Source: Danio rerio (Eukaryota; Chordata; Actinopteri; Cypriniformes; Danionidae). From it: 64,000 nucleotides of DNA. The notes beneath the pieces are model-generated. The model did no database searches and had not been told where the DNA came from. It was given only the letters and a program-made list of their open reading frames with translations. Shown here piece by piece: positions 54,001-63,816 of this stretch (the stretch's first letter is position 1; each line of letters starts with the position of its first letter). Location of the stretch: NCBI RefSeq assembly GCF_049306965.1, contig NC_133197.1, positions 8,444,501 through 8,508,500 on the forward strand. The letters are read 5' to 3'. Position numbers and translations under genes: made by a program.

Positions 54001-57000
54001 CAATTCGGACAATATTGTAACGCAGGAGGACATTTCCAAATGGCCATATCTAGACAGAGTAACAATTCCTCACATTGAAGCCAATATAGGTTTACTGATT
54101 GGAGCTAATGCATCTCAAGTAATGGAACCTTGGGAAATAATAAACAGCTATGGCGATGGGCCATATGCCATTAGAACCCTACTGGGGTGGGTTGTTAATG
54201 GACTTTCAGAAGCAAGCAGTAACTGTGAGGATGAAACTGGTACACCCTCTGTTACTGTTAATAGGATTTCTATCAGAAGGCTTGAAGAATTGCTCCAAAA
54301 TCAGTATAATCACGACTTCAATGAAATTGTTGTCGAGAAAGAGGAGATGTCAAGGGAGGATTTGCAATTTATGGAAATGATGAAGAACTCTGTCAAAATG
54401 CAGGATGGTCATTATAGCCTGAGGCTACCATTTCGTAGTGATGATGTTGTACTTCCAAACAACTTAAGTGTTGCCAAACAAAGGTGTAATGGTTTGAGAA
54501 AAAGGCTTGAAAGGAATCAACTGTTGCATGAGGAGTATACTCATTTTCTGTCTGATGTTCTGGAGAAAGGATATACTGAAAAGGTGCCAGAGCATCAATT
54601 AGATCGTGATGATGGAAAGGTTTGGTATATTCCTCATCATGGAGTATTACATGCAAAGAAAGGAACATTGAGGGTCGTGTTTGATTGTGGGGCAACGTTT
54701 AGAGATACTTCACTCAACAAACAATTGTTGCAAGGTCCCAATCTTACAAATTCACTTTTGGGAGTATTGTTACGATTCAGACAGGAAACCATAGCACTAA
54801 TGGCTGACATTCAAGCTATGTTTCATCAGGTCAAGGTAGCAGAAGATGATGTGGATTTTCTTCGGTTTTTATGGTGGTCTGATGGAAACTTGAAGCAGGA
54901 AGTCACTACATATAGAATGATAGTCCATCTGTTTGGAGCCGCGTCTTCTCCAAGTTGTGCATGTTATGCATTAAGACGAACGGCAGAGGACAATCAAGCA
55001 CTTTTTCCATCAGAAGTGATCAACACTGTCTTTGATTGTTTCTATGTAGATGACTGCTTGAAAAGCATCTTCTCAGAGGAGGCTGCTATTGCCATGGTGC
55101 AGGATCTTATTGCTCTTTGTCAAAAGGGTGGATTTTGTTTGACGAAATGGACCAGTAATAGCCGTAAGGTACTACAATCAGTTCCAGAAGAGTACAGAAG
55201 TAAAGACATCCAGTACTTGGATTTAGACCGGGACAAGCTGCCTGTAGAACGAACTTTAGGGCTTCAGTGGTGTGCAGAAGCTGACACGTTTCAATTTAAA
55301 CTGCAGTTGAAACCCCATCAGTGCACAAGAAGAGGAATTTTGTCTACTGTTAGTTCAGTTTATGATCCTATGGGATTTCTTGCTCCTCTTATGTTGCCCG
55401 CCAAGTTGCTTCTACAGGAGATGTGTAGACAGAATCTGGGCTGGGATGAAGAAATACCTCCAGCTCTCAGAAAACAGTGGACTTGTTGGATTTCTAATTT
55501 GGATGAAGTGTCAGAGTTTCAAGTAGGCCGATGCTTAAAACCTACAGATTTCGGTGAAATCATGCATGCCTGTTTGCATCATTTTTCAGATGCCTCTGAA
55601 AAAGGATATGGTATGGTTACTTATCTTAGGATGATTAACAGTGATGATAAAGTGCATGTAACATTTCTACTTGCTAAGTCCAGAGTGGCTCCCCTTAAAA
55701 CTCTAACCATTCCTCGCTTGGAGTTAACAGCAGCTGTTCTCTCTGTTAAAGTGGACCAGATGTTGAGAAGGGAATTAAGACTTCAATTGGAGAACTCAGT
55801 TTTTTGGACTGACAGTCAAACTGTGCTCAAGTACATCAAAAATGAAGACAAACGCTTCCAAACCTTTGTTGCAAATAGGGTCTCTTACATTAGAGATAGG
55901 ACATTGCTTCAGCAATGGAGATATGTTGCCACCAAGGAAAATCCGGCAGATGATGCTTCACGTGGAATGCATATCAAGGCATTTATGCACAGTAAGAGAT
56001 GGATTGCAGGTCCTAGCTTTCTTTGGAGAACAGAAGAGCATCAGTTACACCCAAAAGAGCAAATTGTCGATATGCACGAAGATGATGATCCAGAGATCAA
56101 GAAAGATCTTAGAGTGAATGCTGTTATCATGCAAGATATCCAGAATGCCAGTAACTGTCTTATCACACATTTTTCAGACTGGAAAAAACTGAAAGTGGCA
56201 GTTGCTTGGATGCTCAAGGTAAAAAAGCTACTGAAACTGATATGTCTCAAAAGAAAGGAATTACTGTTACTGGAAAGGAATTGCAGTGCTTCAAAATCAG
56301 ACATAGATTTACAAATGAAGTCATTCAAGGCAACTTTGGGTGGACAATTTTTGTCGTTGGAAGACCTCTTTGAGGCTGAAATAGCCATTGTTCGCTTCAG
56401 TCAGCAGCAAGAGTTTCGAGATGAGATTCAACAACTGAAGCATGGTTCCTGTGGGGTCAAGAAGGAGAGCAGCATATACAGATTGGACCCTGTATTGGAT
56501 GACGAACTCATCAGAGTAGGAGGAAGACTCAGAAAGGCAGCCATGCCTATCGAAGCCAAACATCCCATCATTTTGTCCAAAAATCACCATGTGTCAAATC
56601 TTCTACTTCATCACATTCATGACCAATTGGGTCATTGTGGTAGGAATCATATGTTGTCCAAACTCAGACAATCATATTGGATTATAAACGCTAATGCTGC
56701 TGCAAGAAAAGTCATTTCCAAATGTATTGTATGTAGACGTTACAAAGGAAAGATGGGCGAACAAAAGATGTCTGACCTACCTCTTGAACGAATTACACCT
56801 GATCTTCCACCTTTTACAAATACTGGTGTGGATTACTTCGGTCCTATCGAAGTTAGAAGAGGACGTAGTACAGTAAAACGATACGGAGTGATTTTTACTT
56901 GTATGGCAAGTAGAGCGGTGCACTTGGAAGTAGCCTATTCTTTGGACACAGATGGATGTATAAATGCTCTACGAAGATTTATTTCTCGTAGAGGTCAAGT

Positions 57001-60000
57001 AGTACACATCAGGTCAGATAATGGGACAAACTTCATTGGTGCCAACAGAGAGTTAAAAGAGGCCATTTTTGCATGGAACGACAAGCAAATTGAAAAGGAG
57101 TTACTTCAAGTAGGTGTTCAGTGGAGCTTCAATCCACCGGCTGGATCCCATTATGGAGGTGCATGGGAGCGCATTATTCGGATGGTGAGAAACATTCTTT
57201 GCTCTGTACTTCGCCAACAAACACTGGATGACGAATCCTTTCATACCATTCTGTGTGAAGTAGAATCAATCCTAAATGATCGTCCCATTACCAAGGTATC
57301 CAGTGATCCCAATGACCTTGAAGCTCTTACTCCAAATCATCTGCTTCTCATGAAAGGCAAGCCTGCTTTACCACCAGGTCTTTTTGAAAGAACAGATCTC
57401 TATGTGAAAAGAAGATGGAAACAAGTGCAGTACCTAGCTGATCTTTTCTGGAAAAGATGGATACGGGAGTATCTTCCTCTACTCCAAAAACGTCAAAAAT
57501 GGACAAAGGAACGTCGAAGTTTTAGTACAGGGGACATTGTACTTTTACTGGATCCTACTGCGCCTCGTGGCTCATGGCCACTTGGTCGAGTATTAGAAAC
57601 CTTTTCAGATGATAAGGGCCTGGTACGAACTGTAAAGGTAAAAACCAAGAGTAGTATTTTAGAACGACCAGTAAGAAAGCTTTGTCTGTTGCTGGAGGTA
57701 AATGACTAATGTGGACTGTTACAGTCTGAGTCATGTGGTGCTTCAATATTTGTTATGGCTCCTTTACGTAATATTTGTAATTGTTATGTTAATTACCATA
57801 ATCAATTAAGGGGCCGGTGTGTAGGAGCCATTTTTTGTGTTGTAGTGATTTATGTTGTCCACTAGGTGTCACTAACTGAAAACTATAACTGAGGTGCCTG
57901 TGTAAGCGAGGAAGAGCGTCAGGTATGGGAAAGCACACGGTTTTTGACCGTGCTACAGAGTAACTTGTTTGCTAGCCAGAAAACAGCAGTGTTTAGATAT
58001 GTGCTGTGTATACATGGAGTGAATGTTATATTGACATGATAAAGAAGAAAGGAGAAGCAAAGATTGAGGCTTTGTTTAATTCACCTGCACAAATAAAGAC
58101 ATTCTGCTTAAAAACAACTTTAGCATGCATGGACTCTGATTGCACGCGTGAAATACGTGCTCACCCCCATTTCTGGCGATAACAGCAATGGAAGGCTGTT
58201 ATACTTACCAATTAGCTGTTGGCTCCTAATAGCATTTTTGTTTTCAGCTTTTTAAACTAATTCAGATGCCCATATTGTATTTTATTAGTAAAGTCCATTG
58301 AACTCACCAAACACAAAGACTCTGAATGAGCTGTAGATGGACTTTTTGCTGCTGATGATGTGTAGTTTATAAGCTCCGGAGTGTTCGTTTGTGATGTCTC
58401 TGATGGTCAGAGATCCAGTCCTCTTGTCCAGCAGCAGTTTGTCTCTGAATCTCTCGTCGGCTTCAGTAAATGTGCTCTCTGATGTTTCTCCGTTCATTTG
58501 AGCTATGAGGTTGTTTTCGTCTCCAAACATCCACAGGATCAGATCATCTCTTTGTAATTCAGCACGAACATTCAGAGTGACGTTGTTTCCCTCCTTTCCT
58601 AATATCATACTCGCTTAGAAACAAAACAAAGGGTTGAAATTAGATCAAGTCACAATGTAAAATTAAATGTTGACTGTAAAAGACTGGAGGAAATAATACT
58701 GAACCACTGTGATGACAGACTTTGGTTAAAGCATTTTAGTATGACCGAAAATACATTTTCAGATCATTTACAATTTAATCGGTCTGCTGGTTTGTCCATT
58801 ATTGTGGCACCACAAGGTCATTTATATTATCACATGATTTGTTAAAACAAAATCACATACATATTTGATGCAGATGCTCTGTGCATGCATGTTTCCATCA
58901 TAGTTAATGTACATTGTTTCTTATTGGAAAAAAAAAGTTTATCCTATTCAGTTGTTCACATAAATTTATGCAAACTTTTTTAATTAATGTGACTTTGGGA
59001 TTTCCATTAGACATTCTTCAGAGACGTCATCTCTGGATGAAGTCTGAACATGAAGAAGCTTGAGCTAAATCTCAGACTCACCTTTGACTAAAACAAAGAA
59101 CCGTTTTTCTGATGGCTCTTTGCTGTTGTTGATCTTTAGTGTATAAAGTCCAGTGTGTTCGGGTCTGGTTTTATTGATAGTCAGAGATCCAGTCTTGTCA
59201 TCCACCATCAGTTTGCCTTTGAATCTCCCATCAGCTGTATCATATGGACGGATCTCCCTGTTCCCTTCCTTGATTTCAGCTATAAGAGAGTTTTCTTCGT
59301 ACAGCCACTGAATCTGATCTGTTTTAGCAATTTCACCATTAACCTTTAGCGTGACAGATTTTCCCTCTTTCACTGTAACTTTGTTGACTGTCAGAAAAAA
59401 GAAATGAGATCCTCAATCACTTTACAAAGGGGAAAACTAATCCAACTGAATTAATAACATGATGAAGCCTATTAGAATACAGTATTACCAATTAACTCTG
59501 ATTTTAAGCAAAATAAATTAATATATGAAATCATATGAATTTTTTAAGTTTTCTAAGTGAAAATAAAGTCAGAAGGGAACATTTATGTGGCACTAAAACA
59601 GACACACACATTAATTTTTCATTATTAACAAAAATACCACAAAACATTAAGTCAGTTGATATTACTACTCACATTGCAGTTGTGTGATAATAATACATTG
59701 CATGTGTGCATTTCAAAGCATCAACATCACAGAAATACTCACAGTTTACCAGCACTTTCAAGGTCTTGCTTGAGGTTATCTTGCCACTGTTGCTGATCTG
59801 TAGTTTGTACAGTCCTGTGTGATAGTTTTTGAAGTTTGTGATGGTCAGAGATCCAGTCTTCTTGTCAAGGTTCAGACTTTTAAATATCTCATCAGGAAAG
59901 ACGACTGTATCTGTGGTCTTTTCCAACTGAGCTATGAGACGGTCTTCATCTCCAAACATCCACAGGATCAGATCATCGTTCTGTATTACAGTGTCAGTGT

Positions 60001-63000
60001 CTAAAGTGACAGAACTACCCTCCATCACTGACATCACATCCTCTTCATTTCACAGAAGCACAAAGAAACAGAGAAATACAAAATAAAGTTCATTTAGATG
60101 CTAGTTTAGTTTTGTGGTAGTTAAAAAAATATAAAACAAATCTTTACAGGTCAGTGACACTAGAAAAAGATGCATAATGCTATATTTTTTTCACAACATA
60201 TTTTGAGCTGAACTAACAGTTATTACAAACATTAGTAGTATTACTGACAGTAAACAGTTCTTCCTTTAATAGCAAGTTAATTTGTATTCAATTACAGGAA
60301 TGTGTAGAATAAGCTTATTCAATTAATTGACTAAATCAAACTATTTAAATGAATCAATTATTATTTATATTTGGTCACAGAGTCAGAAGGCCTGGATTAA
60401 AGTTAAAGATCTGTTTGTTTAAACTGTTTAATCTTAGCCTGTGAACTGAGCTGGCAAGCACAGTATCTTTGTGTTTCAAGGCATGTGATTAGCTGTTTGC
60501 TCCTTATGTTCTGCCTTCATGTGCCCACACTAATAAACTCGGAATCAAAGTCTGAGTTAACAGAATAAGTTTATAATCAGGGTCAACTCAAAACTCATCA
60601 TAATCCTGACTTTGTTTAGCCATCATCATGGAACAGGCACCTGCTCTTCACTTCAACACTGACTTTTATTTAAAGACTTGAGATACTCACGTATGAGAGT
60701 AAGAATGAATGTTTGATATGAGGTCCCAGTGCTGCTGATGATCTTCAGTTTATAGACTCCAGCATGTTCGCTTGCTGTGTTTGTTATTGTTACTGATCCA
60801 GTCTTAGGGTCCAACTCCAGTCTGTCTCTGAATCTCCCATCAGCACCATCACCTGTGGAGATCTCTCTGGTTTTTCTATTGACTCCAGCAATAAGAGTCT
60901 CTTGCGGTCCAAACATCCACAGTATCTGATCGTCTCTCTGAATCACAGCATAAGGCTGTAAAGTGACAGATCCTCTCTCCTTCACAGACACGATCTTTGC
61001 TTCATCTGTCACAGCAGCACATAAACATGGTGATGTGAATATTACGAATTAATCTGATTTAGTATTTGATTAAATGTTCATGAACAATCTAATAACCATT
61101 GATGCTACATAAACTGACTTATTAGTAGAGATGCAGGCATTCCCATTCTCCTGTTTTACAGTATTGATGTGAAAATTAAGTGCAGTGCTGTTTAGGTCAA
61201 GCTAAACTCTGGGTTGAGGATACAAGCAGTTTATTATTGCCAAGATAATAATGTAATGCAGGCTAACAAAAACGCATGGCATCACAGGGACAAACGAGAA
61301 AAAAATAACAAGAAATAAACAAACACAAATATGATTTAGTTAATGTCATGCAGGTCAACAGTGGACAAACACAGACTTCAGTTATTGCTACTCTAAACCA
61401 ATTTCAACAGAGCTGGTGTTAAAAATGACTTATATGCTGACTAACAATGACAACAACTCTACAATAGCATACTTTAATACTTACACATCTGACATTGTTG
61501 AACAACGAACTCTCCTTTTTGCTCCTCTTTTTAGCAGCACAAAAAAACAAAAGTTTATTAAATACTTAGAAATTGGAATCAATCATGCAGTCCCCATTTA
61601 AACATACAGTTGAAGTCAGAATTGTTAGCCCGCCCCCTTTGATATTTTTATTTTTTATTTTTTTTATTTTACAGTATGTCTGATAATGTTATTTTCTTCT
61701 GGAGAAAGTCTGTTTTGTTATATTTCAGCTAGAAGAAAAGCAGTTTTTAATTTTTTAAAACCCATTTTAAGGTCAAAATTATTAGCCCCTTTAAGCTATA
61801 TATATATTTTCTGATAGTCTACAGAACAAACCATAAACCATTGTTATACAATAACTTTTCTAATTACCCTAACCTGCCTAGTTAACCTAATTAACCTAGT
61901 TAAGCTTTTAAATGTCACTTTAAGCTGTATAGAAGTGTCTTTAAAAATATCTAGTAAAATACTATGAACTCATCATTAAACCACACTGAACGGAACTAAA
62001 CTGAACTTCAACACAAAACTGAACTGACACTGTTTCAATTTACTTTAATCTTCTATGTGAAGCTGCTTTGACACAATCTACAATGTAAAAGCCCTGTAGA
62101 AATAAAGATGAATAGAACTGAATCATGTCAAAGATAAAAATTAATCAGTTATTAGAAATTTGAAGTTATTAAAACTATTTTGTTTAGAAATGTGTTGAAA
62201 TAAATCTTCTCTCCGTTAAACAGAAATTGGGGGGGGAAAAAACAAACAGAGGGGCTAATTATTCAGAGAGGCTAATAATTCTGACTTCAACTGTACAATA
62301 TACTGTAGCTTTGGACAAAATAAAGCCTTAAAAAACACTTGGTTTATGAAATTAATAATGTACATTTCTAATATTAAACTATTATATATTATCATATCTA
62401 TCAATTATATATGGGAAAAATGTATTATACAATTAACAGCACTACATCACTTACTTTTAGGAAGAAACTTGTGGCGATGGTAAAACATAAAAGCAGCTGC
62501 TCCTGCAAACACCAGCAGAAGAACAACAACAGCTATTCCTGCCGCAGCAGCTGGAGATAAACCTGAATCTGGAACTGGAACTGATCAAGAAAAAACAGTC
62601 AGGAATGAACACCATAAACATCCAATAATGAATATCTGGTAGGTTGATGTTTGTTAATGATCCTTGATTAATTGCATATAAAGATTTAAAAATCTAATTA
62701 AGAATACAATTTGATCTTTATGCACAAAGTATGCGTCATCTTGGAATGGTCAATTTGTCATCATTCATTGTAAATGTGATTTGAGATTGCCCTTTGTTTG
62801 TAGAGGTTGTAGATGAAAAGCAATGATGTTAAATATTGTTCAGTTTCTTAATCTTTTTACTGGTAAGTTTAGAATGTCTCTCTGGAGTGAAGTGTGAACT
62901 TGAGAACTTTACACTGTATTCCATATTGGTTTCCATGGTGACCTAACAAGCTTTTGGAATTCTGTTACATTCTAATTTCTGTACATTCTAAATCCCCTGT

Positions 63001-63816
63001 GTGTGATGATTCTGCCAGGGGCTCAGAAATAAAAATCCCACATACTGTTACAAACCCCTCACTGCTCAAAGGGTTAAACAGACTGATTGTTTAACTTAAT
63101 ACAATGGTTATTAACTGAACTGTGAAGTACTGACTTGAATGCCATTTTACAAATCATCAAAGATCATATATAATCTGATATAATAGTTTCACATTTGTTA
63201 ATTAATGTAATGCATTTGTTCAGCAAAATTAACAACTGAAGTTTAATCTGATACATACATGCAGAAATCTACAGTTGATGTATGTTGACTAACGCTCAAG
63301 TGTTAACCAAAAAGTTTGGGCCTTTTATAGCGGTTTATGTATAAATTCCTACAGAAACACAACAGCATATTGTGAAGCAAGTACTGTCACCTGTCATATT
63401 GTAAAGCTGCAACTCTATAAGAGTGTTAAAAACCATAAAACTAAAATTCCCGGATCAGAGTTCACAGAACAAAAAAAAAAAAAAAAAGAAAAACTCACTA
63501 CTGAGAGTAACATTGAATAACCACTTTGAAGTGCCAGTGATGTGGTTGATCTCTGCTTTATAAAGTCCAGTGTCTGTGGTTCTGATGTTCATGATGGTCA
63601 GAGTTCCAGTCTGACTGTTCAGCTTCAGTCTGTCTCTGAATCTCTCAGGGTCATTGGCATAAGTGGTTTTGTTGTTATTGAATTCAGCAATGACTAAAGT
63701 TTCAAACCTCCACATTATTCGAGTGATTTCCTTTATATCAATAATATCAGTGTTAAGAGTCACAGTCTGTCCCTCCATCACTGATACTGGCACATTAATT
63801 CCAGCACCAAACACAC
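48012..63816 (-). CDS. Gene B: V-domain receptor with downstream V-exon array (minus strand, 5' end beyond the window)
   Basis: Close paralogue of gene A. Exons: V1 63816-63499, membrane helix 62580-62455, 42-nt exon 61526-61485, V2 61005-60691, V3 60042-59743, V4 59387-59082, V5 58613-58308, V6 49873-49556 and tail 48079-48012. The signal-peptide exon should lie right of 64000. All exons are open and phase 1, and exon lengths equal or nearly equal those of gene A. A 7.5-kb BEL/Pao element sits in the V5-V6 intron. As in A, five V exons follow the membrane exon, and only about 480 bp separates the 42-nt exon from V2, with no second leader. So the arrangement is conserved, not an assembly accident of one copy. 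Product: membrane protein with disulfide-less V domain(s) of CD2/SLAM type; partner unknown. Confidence 0.7.
49018..49180 (+). mobile_element. DANA SINE, 5' part
   Basis: Counterpart of 7929-8045 but longer: 'gacacggtggcttagtggtt', 'tcacagcaagaaggtcactg', then 'ttggtttcctccgggagctt'. Confidence 0.75.
49556..49873 (-). CDS. Gene B V6 exon
   Basis: 318 nt, acceptor 'ttcccag', donor GTGGGT, phase 1. Reads NTVSVMAGESLILITNFNIE, PQWTFDEDEMLASG, RCRLELHHQSASLTVKNTRS and SDSGVYQLTFWNR. Confidence 0.8.
50110..50610 (+). mobile_element. Old DANA-type SINE copy with (GT)n
   Basis: Counterpart of 9225-9600: 'aggtgaattggagaaactaa', GT tract 50394-50430, 'ggacggcatttactacataa', 'tctgtgactaaccgg'. About 130 bp of extra sequence interrupts it around 50190-50330. 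Confidence 0.6.
50657..51040 (+). repeat. 5' LTR of the BEL/Pao element
   Basis: Starts TGTAGGAGCC, ends GGCTGTTATA; contains AATAAA in 'cacaaataaagacattctgc'. The leader 51041-51505 has short imperfect repeats of 'gctgttcctgttggagttgc' type. Confidence 0.95.
51130..51345 (+). repeat. Imperfect tandem repeat in the BEL/Pao leader
   Basis: Several degenerate units built on 'ctcgtttgctgttcctg' and 'gttggacttcgtt' between the 5' LTR and the start of the coding frame. Untranslated in the main frame. Confidence 0.6.
51506..57709 (+). CDS. BEL/Pao gag-pol polyprotein frame
   Basis: Regions in order with approximate residues: N-terminal coiled-coil-rich gag (1-400); conserved gag block IPVFNGDPLHYVSFLRAFEH (about 410); zinc-knuckle and Cys-rich region from CLLCQGNHVLERCH to GICFSCLKSRHLSKEC (about 640-700); retropepsin-like protease AFLDPGSSASFCSEQL (about 760); RT with ALMADIQAMFHQVKV and catalytic FYVDDCLKS (about 1100-1190); RNase H FSDASEKGYGMVTYL (about 1360); integrase zinc finger (H-x-x-H near LHHIHDQLGH, C-x-x-C in KCIVCRRYKG, about 1700-1750) and catalytic core with VDYFGPIEV, IRSDNGTNFIG and ESILNDRP (about 1770-1930). 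Encoded as a single frame, typical of the family. Confidence 0.95.
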   Translation: MEEQCLNEEESAGSKQQLYDDSEPERQKRPVKLTAKALLEKLQSLQAIRKAKLNKADKIIETIKRLMQNNREYENEVQSVFENFKRLCLEAQEAHESLLTLLPDNEIEKHDIWYKAKMISKNEFIEHVNLWLSTSDTCQEITEVVTDANINDEVVPEDSVSNVSKGATNYSKHSSSSSSSTASARVQAEAERAALMACAAALKSKHAIETKQEELRKQKEQLELDAEIAASTAKLAVLSTVGSQSKCSHTGSSHSKGKEVTKSQTSRDVIGNGIFDSTRRKILNPQATEYVPTSQLSVATVGAKNSSPSQPTRTTSNFPSQSVCATSNFPSQSTTMQHIGGLNTYGTSTNQHQDSSQFVQHSSGSMATQALNPLTSYDEPLFEILKKQEELTAYLVHQAQPHTLPNREIPVFNGDPLHYVSFLRAFEHGVEERTRNKRDCLYFLEQFTTGQPKELVRSCQHLDPEIGYPLAKNLLKEQFGNDFKIAAAYMDKALGWPLLKAEDAQGLYAYSLFLRSCCNLLNDISFMQELNMPSNMRTVVMKLPFKLRERWREKACEIMDLIQARPNFSHLVDFIERHAKIVSDPVFGCIQDKQQVASKAGKVFKGNSFATNVVASVPVKNLQQGTRFVSKIDESKTCLLCQGNHVLERCHVLKKKTQREKIDFLKGKGICFSCLKSRHLSKECDNRLVCEVCKQMHPTVLHIYRKLAAGIPQAKDTEKRSSIVSTQTCGHTGAGNEKCLLSIIPVQVKSIKSQKVIQTYAFLDPGSSASFCSEQLMNELNIGGKKINIYLRTMGQEQPVSCNVITGLEVCGINSNKFFSLPEVYTQKKLPVNSDNIVTQEDISKWPYLDRVTIPHIEANIGLLIGANASQVMEPWEIINSYGDGPYAIRTLLGWVVNGLSEASSNCEDETGTPSVTVNRISIRRLEELLQNQYNHDFNEIVVEKEEMSREDLQFMEMMKNSVKMQDGHYSLRLPFRSDDVVLPNNLSVAKQRCNGLRKRLERNQLLHEEYTHFLSDVLEKGYTEKVPEHQLDRDDGKVWYIPHHGVLHAKKGTLRVVFDCGATFRDTSLNKQLLQGPNLTNSLLGVLLRFRQETIALMADIQAMFHQVKVAEDDVDFLRFLWWSDGNLKQEVTTYRMIVHLFGAASSPSCACYALRRTAEDNQALFPSEVINTVFDCFYVDDCLKSIFSEEAAIAMVQDLIALCQKGGFCLTKWTSNSRKVLQSVPEEYRSKDIQYLDLDRDKLPVERTLGLQWCAEADTFQFKLQLKPHQCTRRGILSTVSSVYDPMGFLAPLMLPAKLLLQEMCRQNLGWDEEIPPALRKQWTCWISNLDEVSEFQVGRCLKPTDFGEIMHACLHHFSDASEKGYGMVTYLRMINSDDKVHVTFLLAKSRVAPLKTLTIPRLELTAAVLSVKVDQMLRRELRLQLENSVFWTDSQTVLKYIKNEDKRFQTFVANRVSYIRDRTLLQQWRYVATKENPADDASRGMHIKAFMHSKRWIAGPSFLWRTEEHQLHPKEQIVDMHEDDDPEIKKDLRVNAVIMQDIQNASNCLITHFSDWKKLKVAVAWMLKVKKLLKLICLKRKELLLLERNCSASKSDIDLQMKSFKATLGGQFLSLEDLFEAEIAIVRFSQQQEFRDEIQQLKHGSCGVKKESSIYRLDPVLDDELIRVGGRLRKAAMPIEAKHPIILSKNHHVSNLLLHHIHDQLGHCGRNHMLSKLRQSYWIINANAAARKVISKCIVCRRYKGKMGEQKMSDLPLERITPDLPPFTNTGVDYFGPIEVRRGRSTVKRYGVIFTCMASRAVHLEVAYSLDTDGCINALRRFISRRGQVVHIRSDNGTNFIGANRELKEAIFAWNDKQIEKELLQVGVQWSFNPPAGSHYGGAWERIIRMVRNILCSVLRQQTLDDESFHTILCEVESILNDRPITKVSSDPNDLEALTPNHLLLMKGKPALPPGLFERTDLYVKRRWKQVQYLADLFWKRWIREYLPLLQKRQKWTKERRSFSTGDIVLLLDPTAPRGSWPLGRVLETFSDDKGLVRTVKVKTKSSILERPVRKLCLLLEVND
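57820..58203 (+). repeat. 3' LTR of the BEL/Pao element
   Basis: Same length and, by eye, same sequence as 50657-51040. Preceded by a purine-rich 'caattaaggggccggtg' that could be the polypurine tract. Confidence 0.95.
58308..58613 (-). CDS. Gene B V5 exon
   Basis: 306 nt, acceptor 'ctaag', donor GTGAGT, phase 1. Reads SMILGKEGNNVTLNVRAELQ, LILWMFGDENNLIAQM, RFRDKLLLDKRTGSLTIRD and HSGAYKLHIISS. No Cys. Confidence 0.8.
59082..59387 (-). CDS. Gene B V4 exon
   Basis: 306 nt, acceptor 'ctgacag', donor GTGAGT, phase 1. Reads NKVTVKEGKSVTLKVNGE, IQWLYEENSLIAEIKEG, KGKLMVDDKTGSLTINKTR and HTGLYTLKINNS. No Cys. Confidence 0.8.
59743..60042 (-). CDS. Gene B V3 exon
   Basis: 300 nt, acceptor 'atgaag', donor GTGAGT, phase 1. 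Reads VMSVMEGSSVTLDTDTVIQ, LILWMFGDEDRLIAQLE, LNLDKKTGSLTITNFKN and HTGLYKLQISNS. Nearly the same as gene A V3 at the C-terminal half. Confidence 0.8.
60691..61005 (-). CDS. Gene B V2 exon
   Basis: 315 nt, acceptor 'gtgacag', donor GTGAGT, phase 1. Reads IVSVKERGSVTLQPYAVIQ, ILWMFGPQETLIAGVN, RFRDRLELDPKTGSVTITN and HAGVYKLKIISS. No Cys. Confidence 0.8.
61485..61526 (-). CDS. Gene B 42-nt tail exon
   Basis: Same size and splice sites as 15104-15145 in gene A; phase-1 reading KEQKGEFVVQQCQM. Confidence 0.5.
61607..62293. mobile_element. Tc1/mariner-type miniature element, gene B copy
   Basis: Ends CAGTTGAAGTCAGAATTGTT and 'ctgacttcaactg', flanked by TA (61605-61606 and 62294-62295). Counterpart of 15228-15911. 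Confidence 0.75.
62455..62580 (-). CDS. Gene B membrane-helix exon
   Basis: 126 nt, acceptor 'cttgatcag', donor GTAAGT, phase 1. Reads VPVPDSGLSPAAAAGI, helix AVVVLLLVFAGAAAFMFY, then HRHKFLPK. Confidence 0.85.
63499..63816 (-). CDS. Gene B V1 exon
   Basis: 318 nt, acceptor 'ttgcag' (minus strand), donor GTGAGT, phase 1. Reads INVPVSVMEGQTVTLNTD, RIMWRFETLVIAEFNNN, RDRLKLNSQTGTLTIMNIR and TGLYKAEINHITG. One codon longer than gene A V1. No Cys. Confidence 0.85.

Larger units (their letters stand above)
50657..58203 (+). mobile_element. BEL/Pao LTR retrotransposon, looks whole
   Basis: Two 384-bp LTRs (50657-51040 and 57820-58203) that I read as identical, flanked by the 5-bp target duplication CTTAC (50652-50656 and 58204-58208). 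One 2067-codon frame (51506-57709) carries gag, protease, RT, RNase H and integrase regions in the order usual for BEL/Pao. No envelope frame. Gene A has the unoccupied site near 9944 ('tagattaattaccaatcagc'). Identical LTRs and the empty paralogous site point to a recent insertion. It lies antisense to gene B in the V5-V6 intron. Confidence 0.95.
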
